NCBI GenBank assembly: GCA_024362935.1
Contig: JANCRA010000010.1
Coordinates: forward strand, 12,330,501 to 12,394,500
Length of the DNA: 64,000 nucleotides
Direction: 5' to 3'
Source: Setophaga petechia
Lineage: Eukaryota > Chordata > Aves > Passeriformes > Parulidae
Below the pieces are notes generated by a model that was not told the DNA's origin, did no database searches, and saw only the letters and a list, made by a program, of their open reading frames with translations. The translations under genes were made by a program, and so were the position numbers. Of the stretch, positions 45,940-57,322 are shown in pieces (positions within the stretch are counted from its first letter, which is position 1; every line of letters begins with the position of its first letter).

Positions 45940-48900
45940 AAATCACTCTATGATCAGAAATCAGCATTGGGAATAAAGTGAGAAGCCAAAGGGTCAAAGC
46001 CCAGCCCTCCCTCCTGTGCTGCTCCTCCTGCCCAAAGGCTCCATCCAGCCCTCCTGGGCCAGGGGTGGGCATGTACCAAAGGGACCTTATTCCAAAACCT
46101 GCCATGTGGTGGGGTTTACACAGTTTACAAGTATTGCAGGAAAAATCTTCCTGGATGTGACATCCAGAAGCAGCTGTGACCCTGAAAGCCAAGAAGAAGC
46201 ATTAATATTTGTTTATTTTTACTGCTTGACGAAATGCTGAGTGATGAAGTGAGCCAAGTTCTGCTGCTGAGTGTAAGGGCTCTCTAATCTCTGGGTTTGA
46301 AAATGTTTCCATTCAGTGAAGATGCAGTTAAAACATTGTTACAGCATTCTGCCCTGATTTTGTATTAATGAAGAAATTCAGGGTGTGCCACCAAGTGTGG
46401 CATCGTTCAACATCACTGTCCTTGTCACACCAGTCTCCTCTTCATGACATGGAAACAACACAAAAGTTCTCAAACTTTTTGTGTTGCTTTGCAACCCAGA
46501 GTACAGGAGGGTAAGAATCTGTTCTTGGAGGTGCATTGGAAAATATCCATTGAATTGCAGATGTTTTTCAACAAAGGACCCACAAATTGCATGTTTCTTC
46601 ATTTATTCTACTTGTAAATTATGTCTTGCAGCTGGCTATCCATGGCCTGTTGTTTCTGCTCCCTGGTGGCCTGGCTAAATAAAGGTGTATTGAAGAGCAG
46701 CCAACTCAGTGCTGCTCTGTATCCCACCTAAACCTGATTGTGAAATGAATATATGCATTGGGCTCAAATACATGAAGCTTTGGGGAGGATTTGCAAGTAA
46801 CATCCAGATATTTGCAAATAGCAAATAATCTGATCCTGAGAATTCAAATAAGCCATCTCAGACCTTTCTTTTTCAAACAGAATCATGTTCTATAGCACAG
46901 GAGCAGGAGACTATTAATTTGATGATAGATGTGTTTTTCTAACCCAACTGGCTATAATCTTTTGCACCCCACAGGCTTTTTTCCCCCTCTTCTCCTCCTC
47001 TTTCCAGATACAGCATGGGTCAGAGCAGCTTTCTAAAATGTAAAATGCTTTTTAGCTGTGATTCTTTCCATACAATTTCATATTTTAGGGATTAAGCCAG
47101 CATGTCCAATATGATTTCATCCCCAAGTCTGATTGCCACATTTCTATTCCCAGCATGTTGAGAGAGGCCTCTTGGTAACTGTGAGCTTTTTATTCTGGAC
47201 ACCTCATCTTTGATCTTCACAGCACAAAGCATGAAGAGCTGCTCAGATAAGTTCATGGGAAAACTGCTGAGCAGGACAGGGAGTGTGGGGAAACGTGAGC
47301 CATGGTGGTGCCAGCTCTGCTGTGGGACCACCAGCTGCCTCCTGCTGGGACAGGGAGCAGGAACTGGACAATTACAAGGGCAGGGGAGCCCCCACAGCAT
47401 CCCTGTTACCTAGAGAATCCTTGATTTTCCATAGTTTGGAGTCCTAGAGGTGGAAAGAGGATAGATTTTAAAGCCACTGCTTCCAGCAGAAAAGTGCATG
47501 GTGAGAATCATCTTTTTGGCTCTTCCATGGTCTGCTCCCACTCTTCCCCTCCTGGCTGTGCAAGGTCTCTGTAGGATACAACCTTTTAAAAATAGCCCTG
47601 AAAGGAGATAATACTCAAGTATTTTGAATACCAACCTTCAGACAGAAGTCAGCTTTCTGCCTGAGCCTGGGAAGGGGGTAAATCTGTGTCTGTGTGCCCA
47701 ATCCATGCAATGGCTTGGTATTGCCTCACCTCCCTGCAGGGCCATTGTAGTGACAGGGTCTGTAAATGACCCAGAGTTCCCAGATTCCATTGGAAAAGGA
47801 AAGCTTGGCCACCACAAGGCAGAGATAAGGCAGAAGAGTGATTCCTGACAGTTTTATTTCAGTTCAAACACACGGTGTTAAACACAAGGATGGCTGCAGG
47901 CACATGGGCAGCACAGTCAGGAATATGTTTGAAGCTGGTTGTTTACATGGGTGAGGTGAGACTCCTGATGAAATTACACATTTGGTATTGTCCTTCCACA
48001 GTATCAGCACAGGGTTAGGGAGGCAGTGGCCTCTTAGATGAGAAACCATTGGGAGTAGGAGCTGTGCACTCCCTTCATGCCCTGAAGTGATGACATCGTC
48101 ACAGGAATTTTCCAGAGCACCACCAAAACAAATGACTGAAGTCCTTCAGGGCATCTGCAGTTTCCCTTCATGAAAGTGTTCATTCACAACTTCTGTAAGG
48201 ATGAATTTGACCTTGAGAGAGAGAGTTTTTCTCGGCAAAGCTTGGAAGGTGACAGAGAGGTCTATTACATTTGCACGAGTAAATGATTCTGAGTAAAAAA
48301 CACATGGATTTACATCCCTTGTTCTGCTTGACCACACTGATTGCCTTTCAGTGGTGATGTTGGATCACCTCGAGTGTTTGTTATCATCTTGGTCTGTCCT
48401 GCCTCCCCTTACACTGTGCCTTTGTTGATGCTCAGTCCTAAGAGCAGACAGCACGACTATAAACACTTTTACTGCACCCTTGAATCCCACATTTTTCCTC
48501 CTCATATCTCCTTTTACTGCATGGCACCTGTGTTTTGTTTTCATTTCCTCAGAATAAGCAATAAAGCCTTTGCTTCATTCAGGGGAGGGAAGATCATAAC
48601 ACTGAGCTCCAAGTTTTCTGGCAGAAGCCACAGAGGGGGCAGGAGCAGCCTGGGTGGGTGCAGGGCCTTCACCCCATGCAGGCAGGGGAAGAATCCATAC
48701 GAAGTTTTATCTGCTGATGTATACAGTGTGTTTTCCATCCTCAGAAGGTTGTCATCAGTTTTTTGTTAATCCTTTAGTTCTGAGGTGTTGAGCTGCATTT
48801 TTTGTATGTTGAGGTGGGGACGAAGTGTTCAAAGAACTCTGCTTGAAAAGTAGTCAGGATCCCCAAAGTAGGAATGGTTCAAAAATCACTGTCTAATTAA

Positions 48901-49384
48901 ATCACAAATGATGGTCTTGGCACTGGAAGGAAATCCTTTGGTCATGCCAGTCCCTATCATAAAGCATTTGATTCTCTAAAATATTGTTATTGGTTAACAA
49001 TCTGAAGCACTGTAACTGACAAAATACTGATCCTTCATGTGGAAACCATAGGCTTTTATTTTCAATTGTACTCCTCTCTTGGTTAGCAAAGAGAGGGGCA
49101 GCACTTCAGGGCCACCTGGCAGCTCCTGTGAAGAGAAAGTCCTGGAGAGTATGGGATACCAAAGAACGGCAAGAAAAAATAGCCATAACCTAAATTCTGG
49201 GCAAGGGAGTCTTCCGGAAACGGGGAAAATTTGCACTGAAAAGTTCCTTTGCTCACTTTGCTGGGAAGCAGCCTGGCATAGAGAACAAAAAGGGCTCTTG
49301 CACAAAACCCCAATTAACACCTGATGGTTCAGACAGTATTGAGGGCTTTAGCTCCTCTGCTGCTGCCCCAAGGACAGTGCTGGG
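45940..49384. other. Single-copy intergenic DNA, no gene seen
   Basis: About 3.4 kb of ordinary sequence. Frames up to 142 codons (plus strand at 48341) show no recognisable domain. Pyrimidine-rich patch CTCTTCTCCTCCTCTTTCC near 46987-47005. Confidence 0.5.
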
Positions 49385-50268
49385 CTCAGGGATGGGATCC
49401 ATGGTGAGCACATCCTCCAGGCTGCCCTGAGCTCAGGGATGGGATCCATGGTGAGCACATCCTCCAGGCTGTCCTGAGCACTCAGGGATGGGATCCATGG
49501 TGAGCACATCCTCCAGGCTGTCCTGAACACTCAGGGATGGGATCCATGGTGAGCACATCCTCCAGGCTGTCCTGAGCACTGAGGGATGGGATCCATGGTG
49601 AGCACATCCTCCAGGCTGTCCTGAACACTCAGGGATGGGATCCATGGTGAGCACATCCTCCAGGCTGTCCTGAACACTCAGGGATGGGATCCATGGTGAG
49701 CACATCCTCCAGGCTGTCCTGAACACTCAGGGATGGGATCCATGGTGAGCACATCCTCCAGGCTGTCCTGAGCACTGAGGGATGGGATCCATGGTGAGCA
49801 CATCCTCCAGGCTGTCCTGAGCTCAGGGATGGGATCCATGGTGAGCACATCCTCCAGGCTGTCCTGAGCTCAGGGATGGGATCCATGGTGAGCACATCCT
49901 CCAGGCTGTCCTGAGCTCAGGGATGGGATCCATGGTGAGCACATCCTCCAGGCTGTCCTGAGCACTCAGGGATGGGATCCATGGTGAGCACATCCTCCAG
50001 GCTGTCCTGAACACTCAGGGATGGGATCCATGGTGAGCACATCCTCCAGGCTGTCCTGAGCACTGAGGGATGGGATCCATGGTGAGCACATCCTCCAGGC
50101 TGCCCTGAGCACTCAGGGATGGGATCCATGGTGAGCACATCCTCCAGGCTGCCCTGAGCACTCAGGGATGGGATCCATGGTGAGCACATCCTCCAGGCTG
50201 TCCTGAGCACTCAGGCATGGGATCCATGGTGAGCACATCCTCCAGGCTGTCCTGAGCACTCAGGCAAT
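49385..50268. repeat. Minisatellite, 18 units of 47/49 bp
   Basis: Eighteen copies of a unit built on GGGATCCATGGTGAGCACAT followed by CCTCCAGGCTGTCCTGAGCA. Units are 49 bp (junction GAGCACTCAG, GAACACTCAG or GAGCACTGAG) or 47 bp (junction GAGCTCAG). Each holds GGATCC and CCATGG palindromes. Junction variants are not random: the trio GAGCACTCAG, GAACACTCAG, GAGCACTGAG occurs in that order near the left end (after units 2-4) and again after units 12-14. The short GAGCTCAG form occurs three times running after units 9-11. Minus-strand frames of up to 97 codons result from the repeat. Similarity between units is very high, so the array is young and likely polymorphic. Confidence 0.98.
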
Positions 50269-52260
50269 GCTGGGGGTGCTGCTTGATGTGCTCCCAGTTT
50301 CCCCCAGTGCCCTCCCAAGGCACATTGAAGTTTTCATCCCCATGTTCTCTCATACTCCCAGTGCCACACCAGAATGTGTCTCTTGATAATTGGAATTACT
50401 CTGGGGATTTATTTGGCTTAAGAAGACATACAGTAAGAAGATTAAGGTATATATGAATCCTATAGAGAAGGACCTGGAGATGTATAAATGGGGAATGCTG
50501 TGACCCCAGGTGAGGAGAGCTGCCAAAATAACTTCCCAGCTAGGAACCAAATCCAAACAGGATGGGATACTGAGGGGCTGTTGCCAGCATTGCAAAAATG
50601 CATGAGAGATTTCTACCACTCTGCTGCAAACTCACACCTTGATCAGCCTTGGCTTTTAATGAGCCAGGCCAGCAACACATATAACCCATTTTGTCTTAAA
50701 CATTCCTCCAGTGCCTTTTAAATGATGGTATTTACTGGGCTCCTGAGTTCCAAACATGCAAACATGGGCCACTTCATTAACTGCATGTCCCCCCAACATC
50801 TTGCATGAATGTGATGGCATTGGACAATGTTTCAGCATTTTTAAAGGCTGCAGGCTATCACCCAGGGCAAGTGACACTGATTGCCAGCAATACACTCCAT
50901 CACATTCAAGCAGCTTTCCAGTAGCTTTTCCAGTTTCCTAGCAACAAGGCCAGACCTAAAAGTCTTTCTTAACAAGCTGTTTGTCCAGAATATGCACTTA
51001 TCACTGCATTGCAAACAGCCAGTGATCTCCCAGGCCAGCTGATTATTAATAGAGGGAAATGTGATGGAAAAGCATATTTCAGCATGGACTATCCCTGCAA
51101 ATTAGTTAGGTAATCAAATATTTGTCAGTGCAGAGAGGGGCATGTGGATTAGAGCACAACACAGATGCCCTCATTTGGAAGCCTGGTGTTCCTCTGTTCT
51201 GCTGGGCTTTTCTAACAAGGTTCAGGGTTGTTCTTGTGGAGTTTTCCAGGGCCACTGCACGGTCTCAGGTGAGATGCTGTGTCCTCTGACTCCCCCAGAG
51301 TTTGGAGTGAAGCACAAGAACACAGCAAGTGAGGAGCTTGTGCATTATTAAACACATACATGTAAGAGCAAGGGAGCAGCCTTGGGATTTAAAGTGCATC
51401 CAAGCATTAACTGCTTTATTTCTTTATTTACTTTTTTCAGAGCTGACTTACACTGTTAATTAGCTTCTTTTCCTCCTCCTTTTTTTTTCAGGAGCAAAAC
51501 TGCCATATTTTTTTTTCCTGGCAAATGGATGTGTTGAAAGACAGCCCTCCTCCACACAGATACATTTTTTTTCACTACATCCACCTAACCATGATACACT
51601 CTGGATGATATATGTAGCTCTGCCCCTCAAGCAATCATCTCCTTTTATGGCTCTGAAGGGACAAAACCAGGTGACAGGCTGAGAAAGTTAAATGCTGAAA
51701 GTTTCCAGAACATATTCTAGAGAAGTTGAGCCAACAATCAGAAACATGCAGAAGTAGAAAAGAGAGGGCTAGAGAGTGACACTTGACCATCTGCTGGTAT
51801 TGGGAAAGAATAAACACTAAGTAGATGATAATAGGAACCTTTTCAGATGCTCTGAGAGGGCACAAGTGGCAGCAGCATGCCAGAGAGAACAGAGGTACAA
51901 ACTGGCTGAGGAGTGGGACATGCTTCTGGCTGGCAGGCCAAATCCTGAGTTCCCCCTACCCCATTCCCCCTCTGCTGAAGTGTGCAGTGCTGGATGTCAG
52001 AAAGGATTAAAGCCATTGGGATTCACCCTTATAAGAAGATATAATGCCTGGACAGCAGACAGAGATGTATTGGAATGAGTTGGCTTGCACTGCTTTTGCA
52101 CTGCTTAGCACTGGAATAACTCTTTTCACTTTAATGTACTTATTGCCATTGATTTATTCAGGCTTGAGAGGTGCTGAGCCAACCAAGCTGAAGCAGATCT
52201 TTTAGACAATATGGTTCTGCCAGAAAAAGTGGTAGAATCTCTCATACCTACAGATCTAAA
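50269..52260. other. Single-copy intergenic DNA
   Basis: A possible conserved piece lies at about 50985-51125 (GATTATTAATAGAGGGAAATG, TTAGTTAGGTAATCAAAT). T-rich patches occur near 51481-51488 and 51510-51517. No gene is recognised. Confidence 0.45.
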
Positions 52261-52264
52261 GGAA

Positions 52265-52335
52265 TATCTATATCTATATCAATATCAATGTGTGTGTGTA
52301 CCTGTCAATGTGCATTTAATTTTTTTTTTTAAGGA
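52265..52335. repeat. Simple-repeat patch (ATATCT/ATATCA, GT, T-run)
   Basis: TATCTATATCTATATCAATA followed by TCAATGTGTGTGTGTACC and a T13 run at about 52319-52331. Three short simple tracts side by side. Confidence 0.75.
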
Positions 52336-53675
52336 TTTCCATATTGTCCTTCTCAGGTACCCTCTCAGAGAGGAGCAGCACTTTGAGGTGTTTCTATAGT
52401 TGAAGGAGTGCAATTGTGTCAAGATCAGGTACAGACAGATAACTTTTAGCTGAATCCCATAGAACAAGGCAAAGTCCTCCTGTGGTTGCATGCTTACATT
52501 TTGTTTCCTGAAAAACCCAGCTGCCTTGCAGTGGGAAAACAGACAATAGATAAGAACAGGACTATTCTAAGTGAAGGTGATACAATGCAGAGCCCTTTGT
52601 TACTGACTAAAACAAGCAGAAGAGAATTCCCCACTTTCTGGCTTTTCCACTAGTTTTCTGTGATTCTAGGTGTTGACTGTACTCTGCAGATGCTCATCTC
52701 TCTCCCCTGACAGCAAAGGCAGCCAGGCTGAGGAGGCATTTCTAGGCTGCTTGCATACAGTTTGGGGGATTATGACTTTTAAAATTAAAACAAGAGGCAG
52801 AAAAGCACTTAATGAGATTTAATCAGAACAAGCAGGGAGGAGAAAGACACAATCTTTCTTACCTCAGATGTGAATTTCTTTTTCCTTGAAATAAAAAGAG
52901 CAGGATGTTCTGAGGAAGTTTACATCCCAGAACTGAAGTCTGGACAGTCCTTGAACAGCAAGTGATGGCAGAGTCAAGCTCCAAAGGCAGCTGTGTTTTG
53001 AGCTTGTCTCAGTACTTTGGAAACATCTGCATTCTTTATCAACACCCATAACCAGTGAAAAGATGAAGCAGAATTTCTGCAGCTGCAGTAGAGTGGTGTA
53101 ACTAGCACATACTGAGTTTTATTTCAAGTTTTGACTACCTCTCCTGCAAGGGCAGGGGGGAATACTGTGGATGGCTAACACACGGAAGGTACTCAGGGTC
53201 TGTGGAGTGGTGACTACTGAGTTTTTCATATTACACATGCCAGAGACAGTAAAGAGACTGAGAAAAACAAAACCCCTCATGCAGGTCCCCATCTGCAGTG
53301 GGAACCCAGCCCTGAGGTTCAGTGGCAAACAGTAAAGAATGAGGCTGTTGGTGTAAGTGTGGAACACAGGAACTCTTGAGCATCTACTGCAGATAAAATT
53401 AGAACAAACCCAAATACTGTGTCTAAACTTGATCTATGACTGATTGCTGTGATCAGAAAATACATGATTGAGCATTAAGAGTCTGCTTGATTTTCAAACA
53501 GCCAGGTGTGGGTTGTGTATGATTAAATCCTAATAGGAAGGTTTGATCCCATGCTATTTCCTGCCTTGAGGCCAGGGAGATAGCCATACCACATGCTATG
53601 CTCTTCTAAGCCATTAACCTTTTTGAAGTTTGCCCATGCTGATTTATCTCTCCATCACAAAAAAAATAACTAGAA
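52336..53675. other. Single-copy intergenic DNA, no gene seen
   Basis: No repeats or genes are recognised. Frames under 85 codons. Confidence 0.5.
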
Positions 53676-53679
53676 ACAC

Positions 53680-53975
53680 CCTAGTACCTGGCACTCCAGT
53701 GATCCCCTTGATAAAGACAATTTCTCATTTTATGAAGGCATTTATTTAGGTGTCTGCTAATACAAAATGGGACAATCATCTCTATATTGTGGATTGCTTT
53801 GATGAGACTTTAAAGGACTTCTCCAAGCTCTCCAAAGACCAATTGTAATGAATATTACAGTCCAATTCACTATGAGATTTCTCCACAAGCCAGAAAATAT
53901 ATACTTTGCCCAGTTCATCAGACAGACAGAAAGCTCATTTGATTAGTAATTAGCCAGCACCGTTCCTCTACTTTT
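53680..53975. promoter_or_regulatory. AT-rich island, candidate conserved element
   Basis: Complex AT-rich sequence with TTTATGAAGGCATTTATTTA, CAATTGTAATGAATATTACA, GAAAATATATACTTTGCCC and GATTAGTAATTAGCCAGC (TAATTA at 53947-53952). It carries TAAT cores, no repeat period and no frame. Conservation is not tested. Confidence 0.3.
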
Positions 53976-54329
53976 CAGGGCAGGATGGCTTCAACTATTA
54001 TGGGCACGTCCTTGAAGAGGGAGAAACATAGCACAGGATGAAACATAAGTGTGGTTCCAGTGCCTGAGTATGAGGTCAGATCAATGGCTCTGCACTCTGC
54101 TAACAAGGCACCCCATCAGCTGCAGGCAGGAATATTTCCCCTCAGGCAGGAGCCCTCGTGGTGCTCATGGTGTGCCAAAGCCTGGCAGCTGCTGCTGAGC
54201 TCTGCTCCATCCCAACACCAACGTGTCCCCTTAGTGCCAGAGCAGTTTCCATGAGTGAGCAGCCACCAGGGAGGGACATTGACCTGCAGTGCTGCCTCCT
54301 GCACTGCCAGCCTCACGCACTGCTCTGCA
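53976..54329. other. Unique DNA left of solo LTR 2
   Basis: GC-moderate sequence; frames up to 119 codons extend into the LTR and are not recognised. Confidence 0.5.
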
Positions 54330-54335
54330 GGTGGG
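54330..54335 (+). repeat. Left target-site duplication of solo LTR 2
   Basis: GGTGGG directly before the LTR, repeated exactly at 54743-54748. The preceding A is shared as well, so the match is 7 bp if the LTR ends one base earlier. Confidence 0.65.
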
Positions 54336-54742
54336 TGCAGCATCCACATTCTCTGAAAAAATCCCTTCGCCCAGGATTCTTCTCCTGGGAAGCTGAGAAG
54401 CCTCAGAGGAAAGCAAAAAAATTCTTATCTCATTTGCTTCTCCTGTGTTTTGGTCCTTTGGAATGTGTTTGGAGATTGTTTACCCACAGGAGATTGTTTC
54501 ATTGGATTCTGATGTGAGTTGTTTTTACTCTTTGGCCAATCAGGGCCAAACTGTGTTGAGGCTTGGAAAGAGCATTTTCATTATTATCTTTTTAGCATTA
54601 AGTATCCTTTCTGCATTCTTTAGTATAGTATAGTATTCTTTAATGTTATACAGTATTAAAAAGTAATAAATTAGCCTTCTGAGAACATGGAGTCAGAGTC
54701 ATCATTCCTGCCTTCATCAGGTCACTCCTGGCAAATACAAGA
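54336..54742 (+). mobile_element. Solo LTR 2, same family as LTR 1
   Basis: Starts TGCAGCATCCACA, which matches TGTGGTATTCACA of LTR 1 with transitions only, and ends CAAATACAAGA. It shares TGGAGATTGTTTACCCA, a CCAATCAGGGCCAA block (with a CCAAT box), TTAGTATAGTATAGTATTC, and the plus-strand poly(A) region GTAATAAATTAGCCTTCTGA. It is flanked by the 6-bp duplication GGTGGG. No internal retroviral sequence is present. It lacks the long (TG)n expansion of LTR 1 and appears closer to the state before expansion. A class II (ERVK-like) origin is inferred from the 6-bp duplication. Confidence 0.85.
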
Positions 54743-54748
54743 GGTGGG
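54743..54748 (+). repeat. Right target-site duplication of solo LTR 2
   Basis: GGTGGG, matching 54330-54335. Confidence 0.65.
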
Positions 54749-55260
54749 GGCACAGCCAGTGCAGCTCCTCACCCCTCAGGGCTGCTCTGCCTCCCCTCCC
54801 CAGACCCTGCTCAGTGCCAGGGCTTTCTGTCCTGGGAACACAATTGTGTGTGGAGAGAGAGGGCTCCTCAGCCTGCCTTGATGTCCTGGGAAGATGTGTG
54901 TGTGCTTGTTTTCAGAGGTTCACTGCTGGAATAGCAAATCAGCTCTGATCCAGACTCGGGTGCACTGCAGCTCCTGACAGGACTTGGCCAAGTAATTCAG
55001 AATAGCCCACGCTGCCCATTGATTGAATTGCAGTCTGACCTCTCCTGCCTCTTTCCCAGCAAGACTTTTGTTCATCTTTTTGTGTTCAGTATTAGCCTCC
55101 TCTGATAGCCCCTGCTCCAGTCTGCCAGCAGTATTTATTACCTTTTCCACAGTATGGCTGTTTTCAGTTTTCTTACATTTCCAATTATACTGCACAGTTT
55201 CCATTGATCTGTTTTCTGTTAGCATGAAAATCAGAGCTGTGATCTATATAATTTAAGACT
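54749..55260. other. Single-copy intergenic DNA
   Basis: GC-moderate then ordinary sequence; frames of up to 101 codons, none recognised. Confidence 0.5.
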
Positions 55261-55264
55261 CTGC

Positions 55265-55450
55265 CTTCATTAACCTTCCTTTTGTTTTTAAGGCAGACTA
55301 TTTAAATTGATCTTTATTAAATAAAATTACAGGAGCTATCAATCCTCATGCTTCACGGTGTAAGTTGATCAGTGGCTAACTCAGGAAGTAATTGCCAGAG
55401 CACCTCTTTGTTAGGATACTGGACAATTAGATGTGTTTCAGCAGTTTTAT
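55265..55450. promoter_or_regulatory. Candidate conserved noncoding element
   Basis: CTTCATTAACCTTCC, TATTTAAATTGATCTTTATT, AAATAAAATTACAGGAGC, CTTCACGGTGTAAG and GGACAATTAGATGTG in a non-repetitive block. Homeodomain-type cores and a retained CpG; tentative. Confidence 0.28.
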
Positions 55451-56085
55451 TCTTTCCAAGGAGTATATAGCCTCCATCAGGGACAGTATTCTGCACTCAC
55501 TGAATTGCTGGTAAATTTTGATGTTGAATAAGAGAACAACTGGATGGGATGGACTCCAGCCACAGCAGCTCATCTCTCAGCTGCCACAGTGGTTAGCACC
55601 TCTCTGCTGATGCATTTCCAGGGCCAGATCCTCTGCTGATATGCAACAGCACAGATCCACTGACCTTAGGTGATACAAAGATCCTCAACTTGTGCAATTC
55701 AGCACAATTTGAGCAGTGACTAGCTGGTATTTTGCCCTCTCTTGTGCTAGAGAGAGATGGGGGTGGGTGTGAAAGACCAGCTTATTTATGAACAGCACAA
55801 TTCTCATCCCTTTTCTCCAATTGCAAACTGCAACTCTTGACTGTTGTGGTGATACTTCTGTTTTGCACCAAATCAGAATCCTATACCATCCAGGGAAACT
55901 CAAAAGCTTAAGTATGGGATGTCTGCACCGTCTCAGATATGTCCTCCCTTGCTGTGGTTCTATGTACCCTAACTTCTTAAATTGACTTTTCACATTGTCT
56001 AAACATATTTAGACACAAGATTTTACAATTACAAGAAAGTTGCTTTCAACATCCTCCTACTCTCACTCAGATCCTTTCTCTTTCG
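55451..56085. other. Single-copy intergenic DNA
   Basis: Nothing is recognised; frames up to 102 codons without motifs. Confidence 0.5.
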
Positions 56086-56089
56086 CTCT

Positions 56090-56215
56090 CATGTTCTTAA
56101 CATATTTAAGAATTCTGCACAAATGAGCATTAATGAACCAATTTAAAATTATTTTTCCATGAGCAATTTCAGCTGCAAGACGCTTGATTATGTGAATCCA
56201 AATGATGTGGGAGGG
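56090..56215. promoter_or_regulatory. Candidate conserved noncoding element
   Basis: GTTCTTAACATATTTAAGAA is a near-perfect inverted repeat. It is followed by GAGCATTAATGAACCAATTT, AAAATTATTTTTCCATGAGC and AAGACGCTTGATTATGTG. AT-rich, complex, with a surviving CpG. Tentative. Confidence 0.28.
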
Positions 56216-57104
56216 GGGAGGAGGGAGAGCGCAGAATGTGTCTTGGTTGCAGCAGCCCGTGACCAGCTCCAGAGCAGGAGCAGGTATGTGCAGCAGGGCT
56301 GAGCTGCCCTCCTGTCTGCACAGCACTGCCTGGAGAGGAGATGGTGCAGGGCTGTCAGGGAAACACAGAATCAAATAAAAACCACATACAGGCAGGGCAA
56401 ACAAAATCCCCTCCTCCCTGTGTCTCTCACTGCCTGGTGTGTGCAAGCCCATCTCCCTCCCTTGGCAGGAAAACCAGCACCAGGGGTTTGTGGGGTGGGG
56501 TCCCTGCGGGGGAAAAGGTGGAGGCACAGGAAGGGTGGGTGGATTTGTGTCACCACACACAAGGTGCATCCATCCGGGGTGGGAAGAGATTTCACAGCTG
56601 TGTCTGTAAGGCACAGTAGCATGTAGGGACTGATGATACCTTAAAAGCTTGTGTGCAGCAGCTGTGCACACTAATATATTGGTTTTCAATTCCAGGTACA
56701 TTCTTATACTTTAGCTCTATAAATTTTAAAGTTAATTCAGAAAGGAGTTATTCAATTTGCAATAAAATGTGACAGCTTTGTTCTTTTCTTTCTTCCTGAA
56801 GCATGAGCAAGGAAGAGAAGCTGGTCTGGTGCAGAAACCAATAACCAAGAGTTAAACCACCAGAGTTCCAAGGGCTCAGTCCATCTCCTGTGCAAGTTGG
56901 GCACCAAATGGGATCCAGCCCACAGCAGCTGGATCATGGCTCCAAACACCCCTGAGAAGGAAGGTTCTTGCCTAGTTTGGGTGGTTTCCACTTCACCTTC
57001 CAGCTCAAGGATACGTTTTGGTAGGGCAGGCATTACTGACTTTGGGCTTTGATCACTCTGCAAGGGAGGGATGTCTGGTGGGTGCAGAAAAGGGCCTGGT
57101 TTCA
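56216..57104. other. Intergenic DNA with long chance frames
   Basis: GC-richer at 56200-56620. A 212-codon minus-strand frame (56701-56063) and a 141-codon frame (57177-56752) cover it, with other frames overlapping on both strands. No domains are recognised. Confidence 0.45.
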
Positions 57105-57322
57105 AAACTCCAGGGCTTTTTTCCTCCAGCTCTACTATTGACTTTCTCTCTGACCTTGGGCACATCAATTCTTCCACTGAAGTAAGTGGGAACTCAATTG
57201 CATTTTACGTTTCTTTATGAGTCAGATCCTCTTTCTGCAAAATGAGGATCATAACACTTAACTACCTCTCAGAAGTGCTCTGAGGCCTAACAACAAATTA
57301 ATGTTTAAGATCCTTGGATCTT
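57105..57322 (+). mobile_element. MIR-type SINE, ancient copy
   Basis: In order: CAGCTCTACTATTGACTTTC, CTCTGACCTTGGGCACATCA, a diverged middle, CTGCAAAATGAGGATCATAA, CACTTAACTACCTCTCAGAA, GCTCTGAGGCCTAACAAC, and AATTAATGTTTAAGATCCTTGG. This is the order of the MIR body: (T)GACCTTGGGCAAGTCA, TGTAAAATGGGGATAATAA, CTACCTCAnAGGGntGTTGTGAGGnTTAA, then the sauropsid-type AATTAATGTTTGTAAAGC/GATCC end. An insertion or diverged part of about 35 bp lies in the middle. The pol III promoter head is not recognisable. Deep divergence indicates a pre-avian insertion. Confidence 0.75.

Noticed and set aside
49385..50268. CRISPR-like repeat array
   Set aside because: The units are contiguous with no unique spacers, there are no cas genes, and the context is vertebrate. 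It is a minisatellite.
49348..50353. Series of minus-strand frames with repeated peptide units
   Set aside because: They arise from the 47/49-bp minisatellite. Unit lengths are not multiples of three, so the frames shift from unit to unit.
56063..56701. 212-codon minus-strand frame
   Set aside because: No recognised domain; three other frames overlap it in a GC-richer patch; no splice or promoter evidence.
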